Of a DNA stretch of 64,000 bases, positions 57,731 through 64,000 are shown in pieces. The position numbers and the translations under genes were made by a program. Location of the stretch: NCBI GenBank assembly GCA_026874595.1, contig CM049317.1, positions 11,878,382-11,942,381 of the forward strand, in the 5' to 3' direction. Origin of the DNA: Sipunculus nudus (lineage: Eukaryota > Annelida > Sipuncula > Golfingiida > Sipunculidae). Numbering within the stretch: the first letter of the stretch is position 1; every line of letters starts with the position of its first letter. The notes under the pieces are model-generated. The model was given only the letters and a program-made list of their open reading frames with translations. It ran no database searches and was not told the DNA's origin.

Positions 57731-60700
57731 TGACCTGGGTGTGAAGTAACATATACAAGTTCAACCTTTACAATATGTGCCATGTTTACAGACGACAGGA
57801 GATTGCTGCCTGGAAGACTGGATGGACGACGGATAAAAGGGAGATCACTATAGCTTTACAGTCAGATGAGCTAAAGATATTGATATTCCCATTTTTTTCT
57901 TATGTATATCAGTGACTAATTTATATATATAGTAATTTTATACCATGTTTAATATTTTTTTTATCTGTCAATAAATGTATTTACTGATATGATAAACATT
58001 TCCCGACGCGACACTTGGCCTCCATATGCTGTATGTTACCACCATACAAACACCGAACTGGGGAACTCATGATGAACTTTTGGAATGCCGCGTTTCTAAT
58101 TGCAACATTAAGGAAAATTAATCATCTAGTGCAAAACGCCATGCAGGTCCGGGATCAGGATACTAAAGCATAGTTACCAAAACTTCTCCAAATGTTTACA
58201 AAGTGACAAAACTCTAAAATCATACATGTCCTCAAAATGGACACGTAAATAGATCACCCATTATATGTACGACATCTATTATTAATTACAAATAAATATA
58301 TTTTTGTTAGAGTATATATTTATAAACCTACTAATTTTTAGTCACATATGTAAATCTGTATATATAAATACATTACATTATGCCACAATGTCTTTTTTTT
58401 CTCTATAAACCAGCTAAGTTTAGAGTCAAGCGTTTGGATATAAGGTTTTCCGTGCTCATTGAATATTCAAAATAATGATAAGAGATATTGTATTATTTAC
58501 TTTGACTGTGTGGGGTTCTCGTCAGATTGTTTCAATGAAAATCTCTTTAACCTGTCTCCGGCTTAGCATTAATCTTTGTAAGACCTTCATGTACCCAAAC
58601 TCCTATATTATGTCCCAGTTCAATATGTTGCTTCGCAAAAAAAGCGACCTGATACGGTGTATTACAAAGGTCAGCATCTCCCTTTTTATGACGTCGTTAA
58701 ACATATATGGATTTTGGTCTTTTGTGGCCAAGGAATATGAATTAACTAATATTTAGATGTTTGTCTAACTGATAACCCGTGTTTGTTATCATATGGAATT
58801 CAACACCGATATTCAGCCCTGACAATTAACATTAATGCGCAAAACCTAGAAGAAAATGGAGCAGCAGATAAATCATGCTGATGTATGCCATGCTGTTTGT
58901 GCACAAATCTCAGTAAACATATAACCTTTTCTCGTATAACTTGGACTGAAAATGTTTAGATTCGGAGTGAAAAAATGAGACCGTGCCCATCTGGAATGAC
59001 ATATTTTAAAAACCTTTGAAAATATTATAAAACAAATACGTGTATTAAAAGAGAAATGTACTAAGCCCTGTATCTGGAGATGAAAGTTATCAAACATTCA
59101 AGTAAAATGCGTGTAAACTAACATTAAAATACACGTGATAATGTCTGATTTTTAATACAATATTATTTTAAAAAGGATGTTTTCATTTAACTCAAAGAAA
59201 CAGTGACGCTTAGTAAAAACTGCAGTAGTTAGACGATCTCCGTGTACCTCAACCTTGGATAAAAGTGTAGTAAAACCGCATTATTGCCGAAACATTTGCG
59301 ACAAATCCACGATCCAAAACTTACAATGACACATAGAGTTCTCATATGGTCACTTGTTAGGTCTATCCCCCGACACACAAAAAAAACACTCGTTCTTGCC
59401 AATTTAACTGTTTTAGTAGTCCTGAACTTGAGGAATAATCATGTGGCGACATGTATTTTAACTACCATTTATTGATTATATGCCGGTGATGTATTCATGT
59501 AACAACAGGCCGATATAAAAATACTCCTGCTGTGAAGCTAGACCTTTTAAAGCCTCGTATCATGCAGAGGGTTTGTATTAAGGGATGTCTGAATGCTGAG
59601 TACATTTTAAAAGGCGGAGTAAATTACCTTGATCATGAATTTAGACACATATGCCATATGTCCGGGGACAGACACTTCCGGGATCACGTATTCAGGTAAA
59701 ACACAGGGTCATTCTATTGGATTTGAACGATAATATATTATAGTTGGCGTGTCTTCGTTCTTTGCTTAACTCTGCTTATACACCAAAGCGTCTAATCAGA
59801 AACATGGTAAACATGGTCCTTTATCTGCATATACTATTGTTCAAGAGATAATTGATTGTCGCTCGACCGAGTATCAAATACAATTCGAAACCTTGTCTTA
59901 GGACTGTAGTCAAAGTTTACATTCACTAGATGCACTAGATGACAAGCGGCGCCTGGTGAGCATGTGCTACATCAACCTCTATAACAAAAGCGAACCTATG
60001 TGAACAGATGCAAACACTTGATAACCTTTTGGGTCAACTTGAATGCCGTTGCTTGGAGCCGTGTGCTCAGCAATATTATGCATACAGTGTTAGTATGAAA
60101 AAAACTGTTTAGTTCTAATAGAGACTAAATGCCTTTGCCAATAGCTACAAATCGTGTATGCAGAGCATAGGTCCACAATAGCGGTATTTGCTTGATTTAT
60201 GTTATAGCTAGAGATCATTAGCAAAAATATGTTTTATATCTTATACAGTATCTATCACATACATGCTCTAGAAGGTACACAAGATATGAAAAAATAATAT
60301 TAATTCTATTTTACATGGTAGACCTTGTTTTACTGTTTACTTTCATTGTAAAATATTTGATTATTTAAAGCTTAAATGTTAGAAAAAAAGACAAAAAAGG
60401 TAATATAACGAAAAGACTAATAAAATTAGATATTACCCGTATATTATGCAGCCTGCCAGCACGTTTAATACAATATTTCTGTTTATGGTGGATATTGCTG
60501 CCTGAGAGATACCTACCAGAGTGTGGGAAATCCTGATACCTGAGCAGGAAAAAATGATGTAAAATGCTTCAACCAGATAAAAAAACCTACCAACGGACTG
60601 TTATCACAAGATCATATTAACATAACTGGAAAGAGATAGAAGTCATCCTATGTCATCTTAACAATGTATTTATGTGTCGGTATAATAAATATCTGCATTT

Positions 60701-61050
60701 ATTTTTATAATGTGTATAATTCATGAATTTCAGTTCAGTGCAGATACTGCAGTTTGATACTGAAGCATCAAATACAAATACCTCGTAATGAATATAAGGT
60801 ATCAAGCCATCAGTATATATATATCATTTGTCACATAGCCATTCCCATAGTCGTTTCAATATCCAAATAAATGGTAACCCACGTTAACATTGTTGACGAG
60901 CAGGTTTATTATTCTATGTCGAGACCATGGTGCGAATCATACACACACGTCGTGTGGCACAATGCCGCTTGAGGTTGATAAAAGAAAGTATAGATGTATA
61001 TAAAAGGAATACTTGCGCGTTTTACATAAACTGAGTAATTATCATATATT

Positions 61051-61052
<2 letters not shown>

Positions 61053-61134
<82 letters not shown>

Positions 61135-61325
61135 CAGAGAGACAGAGAGAGACGGGTGTAAGATTACCCATTCTGGTTTATTCTGATTTATTGTACAGAG
61201 AAATGTAATATGAATACACAGACAAGTCCGTTCACCACCGATGCGAATCGAACCCATTACCTTACGATTGCCGAGTCGACGACCGGCATTCGAAAGGTCA
61301 TTGGTTGGTATATATATATATTCGT
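61053..61325 (-). mobile_element. tRNA-derived SINE with (CT)n(TA)n tail, minus strand
   Basis: On the minus strand: GGTCGTCGACTCGGCAATCG, B box GGTTCGATTCG, then TGTGTATTCATATTACATTT, ACCAGAATGGGTAATC, (CT)n and (TA)n, the same order as the copy at 3.6 kb. It sits in segmental-duplication copy 2 and has no counterpart in copy 1. Confidence 0.65.
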
Positions 61326-62118
61326 GTGTGTACGATTTGGTCGTAACAGTAAACAAGTATATCAGTGTGTATGCATTCCGCTGAGGTCGAGGTGGCGTCG
61401 TAGTGTGAAGATAAATGCGGGACCTATCAATGTTTAACCTCGGTTTTCCTTACGCCCATAAAAACACTTTAATATGCTCAAGTCAGAGGTTCACTCCTCA
61501 CTGCTTTTAAAGCCGGGTTACCTTCCGATAATTGAATACTGGTCTCTCTCACAATGGTAAGTTTTTTCAAGTAAAATGGTAAACTGTTTGTGGAGTAAGT
61601 CACTGTGTAGCTATGCTGGCTGGTTCAGCCCTCCATTTCTACCACTGCTGCTGGTTTATATGCACTGACTGACATATTTAAAATACGCATAAACAATAAC
61701 CGGAAATCTTATGATCCCATAATACCATAATATTCTTGGAAACCATAACTAAGGACATTTGTCCCTGAATATAATATTAGGCGATTTTAGAGATTAATGA
61801 TATATTTTGTGCTCAGTCAGTCTGTCAGAGTACTTAAATCATGTTTTCGGCCCTTTTGCAGAATACATGTCACCATAACCTAATTATCTAAAATCTGTCC
61901 ATAATCAATATGCATGGAAATGGATTATTTACATTCAAATACCGGAGCTTTTATGTTAAATTTTTAAATATCCTACGGTGTACAAGTAGACCAATAACTA
62001 AGATAATGTATGTTGCATTATCCTAATTTCACGTGTCTAAGGAGATCATCAAACTGAACATCTCCCTGGATGTTTCTAATTGTTACGATTTGTGCCCTGC
62101 TTTTGGAGGGACAGATGC

Positions 62119-62160
62119 ACAGACAGACAGACGGTCAGACAGGCGGACAGACAGACGGGA
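62119..62160. repeat. (GACA)n microsatellite
   Basis: Counterpart of 44,339-44,384 in the other duplicate. Confidence 0.85.
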
Positions 62161-62556
62161 GACGGAAAAGAGTTATCGCTATAGCTTAGATGACTATCAG
62201 TCATCAGAGCTTAAACCAGAGGGAGTAAAAATATACAGTCATGGTGACTAGGACATCAAATATTTCGAAATAAATTAAAGCGATTAGTGCCGATGAAGGC
62301 ATAGGAATGAAAACAATAAATATGCTTTAGGAAGTTAATATTTGACGTGGTTCAAATATCTTAACTTATCATTTTGTATTTAAATATCATATATATAAAA
62401 ATAACCTACATTTATGATTGTTTTCTTCTTAATAAATTACTATCAAGTAAAAAGGGAAATATTACAATATTTGGTACATTACAAAGATCATGTCATTCTC
62501 TTTGAGAATTGACATAATTTTTTTTTTCTTGCACGGAGAAAACTTTCTTTCTACAG

Positions 62557-62610
62557 GAAGTTTACCGAAAGCCTAGGAAAGACAAAATGGAAGGATCAAA
62601 AATAAAAGAG
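62557..62610 (+). CDS. E mini-exon, copy 1 (18 codons)
   Basis: Acceptor CTTTCTACAG, donor GTAAGT, 54 nt, phase 0. EVYRKPRKDKMEGSKIKE, basic. Its start recalls the EVSKR...RKP of the A repeats at 6-14 kb, but homology is not certain. Part of a second mini-exon gene or array entering from within the duplicated block. Confidence 0.62.
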
Positions 62611-63628
62611 GTAAGTAATTGTAAGCATAAAAATATCAGTAACATTATGAAATCGTGAAACATAAATGGCACAGAAATACTCGTAAATCATGTTTTTTTT
62701 GTTGAGGTAAAGTTTAAGAAATTGATCTTAATGATTAATCTGTGATTCTAGTGTTAAATAATGAAACATGCAGCTTACCTTAGTTGACTGAAAGTTGTCT
62801 GAGCTGTCAATCTTAGACCCGAGTCCTTCTTCTGTGTATCAGTCGGCCTGCTTTGTAAATAACATTTTAGTATCGGGAAATCCAGGGGTCCATTTTGTAA
62901 AAATTCAGAATCAGATATAATTAAACCAACTTTGCAAACTCCGAGTTACATTGCGAAAACGCGTATTTGAACACCACAGGAGCTAATTAATTTAAGTATA
63001 TGTATATATTCACCCTCAACTTGCTTTCTAAAACAATGTAGTGTACCAAACATTCGCAAAAAAAAGTCACAACATTACACATGGGTTTAAGTATTTCTTA
63101 GGCTCCTGATTAGTCATGAATATAGACATGTGATGAAGAAACGTTATACTGACGGCTTATGGGCGAGTAACTTTTGGAAGCCCCACATTAAGTCACCGTG
63201 AACCATATTTTCGTGCTATGGCATGGAATATATTTGTGTCGTTGTTTTACCTTAAGTGAGGACGTACATGTTTGTATACATTAAAACACACCTCTTGTGT
63301 AAAATGAATTCCGTTCGGGAGTATATTTTGTAAACAAACACTCCCCTGCATTGACATAACTGTATCACTAGACTTGAATCTTGGTTTACAACCAGTCATT
63401 AAATCACTCGGGCACAAGAGCACATTTTATTATGCCCAAGGTCACGTGTATTTCCAGCAGCAGATATATGAAAGTAATATCTGCCTTAATGAATGTAAAA
63501 TTGTAAAGTCAGAATTCTTTTGATATATGTCGAGTACAATAATTGGTACATTACAAAGGTCATGTCATTCTCCTTGAGAATTGACATAAATGTTTTTTTC
63601 TTGCACGGAGAAAACTTGTTTTCTACAG

Positions 63629-63682
63629 GAAGTTTACCGAAAGCCTAGGAAAGACAGAATGGTTGGATCAACATTAAAAGAG
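63629..63682 (+). CDS. E mini-exon, copy 2 (18 codons)
   Basis: Acceptor TTTTCTACAG, donor GTAAGT, 54 nt, phase 0. EVYRKPRKDRMVGSTLKE. The flanking introns are also duplicated (upstream GAGAATTGACATAA and TTGCACGGAGAAAACTT in both copies). Confidence 0.65.
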
Positions 63683-63882
63683 GTAAGTAATTGTTTCTAT
63701 CAATATGCCTAAGGTCACGTGTATTTCCAGCAGCAGATATATGAAGGTAATATCTGCCTTAATGAATGTAAAATTGTAAGGTCAGTAATCCATTGATATT
63801 TATCGAATATTGTTTCCCTAAATGCAATACTATAAAAAGAGCTTAAAAATATGTTTACTGTTCCGGGTAATTTTACTTTCAG

Positions 63883-63936
63883 AAATACGATTATCACACG
63901 CCGAGTAACCAAGAACGACCACCATATCCACCACTA
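63883..63936 (+). CDS. F mini-exon (18 codons)
   Basis: Acceptor TTTTACTTTCAG, donor GTATGT, 54 nt, phase 0. KYDYHTPSNQERPPYPPL, proline- and tyrosine-rich. The gene probably continues beyond the window. Confidence 0.6.
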
Positions 63937-64000
63937 GTATGTAAACAAATGTGACATTAAACATAAGCATAAACATATCAGTTACATGATAAGATCGTGA

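Larger units (their letters stand above)
57722..63420. repeat. segmental duplication, copy 2
   Basis: Colinear with 39,410-46,330 (anchors given there). The last part is rearranged: 62,640-63,420 matches 45,560-46,330, while 63,430-64,000 matches 45,240-45,560. Copy 2 keeps intact mini-exons where copy 1 has relics. Confidence 0.8.

Overview
The window reads as animal nuclear DNA: AT-rich, with small exons bounded by GT/AG splice sites, long introns, many (TA)n microsatellites, tRNA-derived SINE-like repeats, a Penelope-like element, a PIF/Harbinger relic and a LINE relic. A two-domain C-type lectin together with this transposon mix suggests a marine lophotrochozoan, perhaps a mollusc. That is inference; no species-level marker was seen.

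Layout on the + strand. 1-6.0 kb is mostly non-coding, with two SINE-like copies and a speculative signal-peptide exon at 485. From 6.02 to 31.04 kb runs one unusual gene of about 40 short exons. Nearly all are multiples of 3 and begin and end in phase 0. Its 5' third is an array of alternating 99-nt 'A' exons (basic, 33 aa) and 69-nt 'B' exons (acidic, 23 aa). Its middle is a 1.15-kb tandem duplication of 105-nt 'C' and 93-nt 'D' exons. Its 3' part is a run of diverged, often cysteine-containing exons ending in a stop at 31,035. A Penelope-like relic sits in one intron (16.7-18.6 kb) and repeat-like DNA in another (24.3-25.9 kb).

31.0-34.7 kb shows no gene. 34.87-38.21 kb carries a complete six-exon type I membrane protein: signal peptide, two C-type lectin domains, stalk, one membrane helix and a very short tail. 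All its introns are in phase 1, and a LINE relic lies in its last intron. 39.4-46.3 kb and 57.7-63.4 kb are diverged copies of one block. Together with a broken copy of lectin exons 3-4 at 53.6-54.3 kb they imply an old tandem duplication with an offset of about 17-18 kb. The intervening DNA holds a roughly 155-bp satellite (51.5-53.3 kb) whose monomers include perfect AGGTCAnnnTGACCT palindromes, and a dead Harbinger transposase (55.9-56.7 kb). At 62.56-63.94 kb a second set of phase-0 54-nt mini-exons begins and probably continues past the window; its counterpart in the other duplicate (45.12 kb) is destroyed.

The most novel object is the mini-exon gene. Because its exons are frame-neutral, any exon can be skipped without a frameshift. 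The array also shows signs of exon birth and death. Its product matches no family I recognise.
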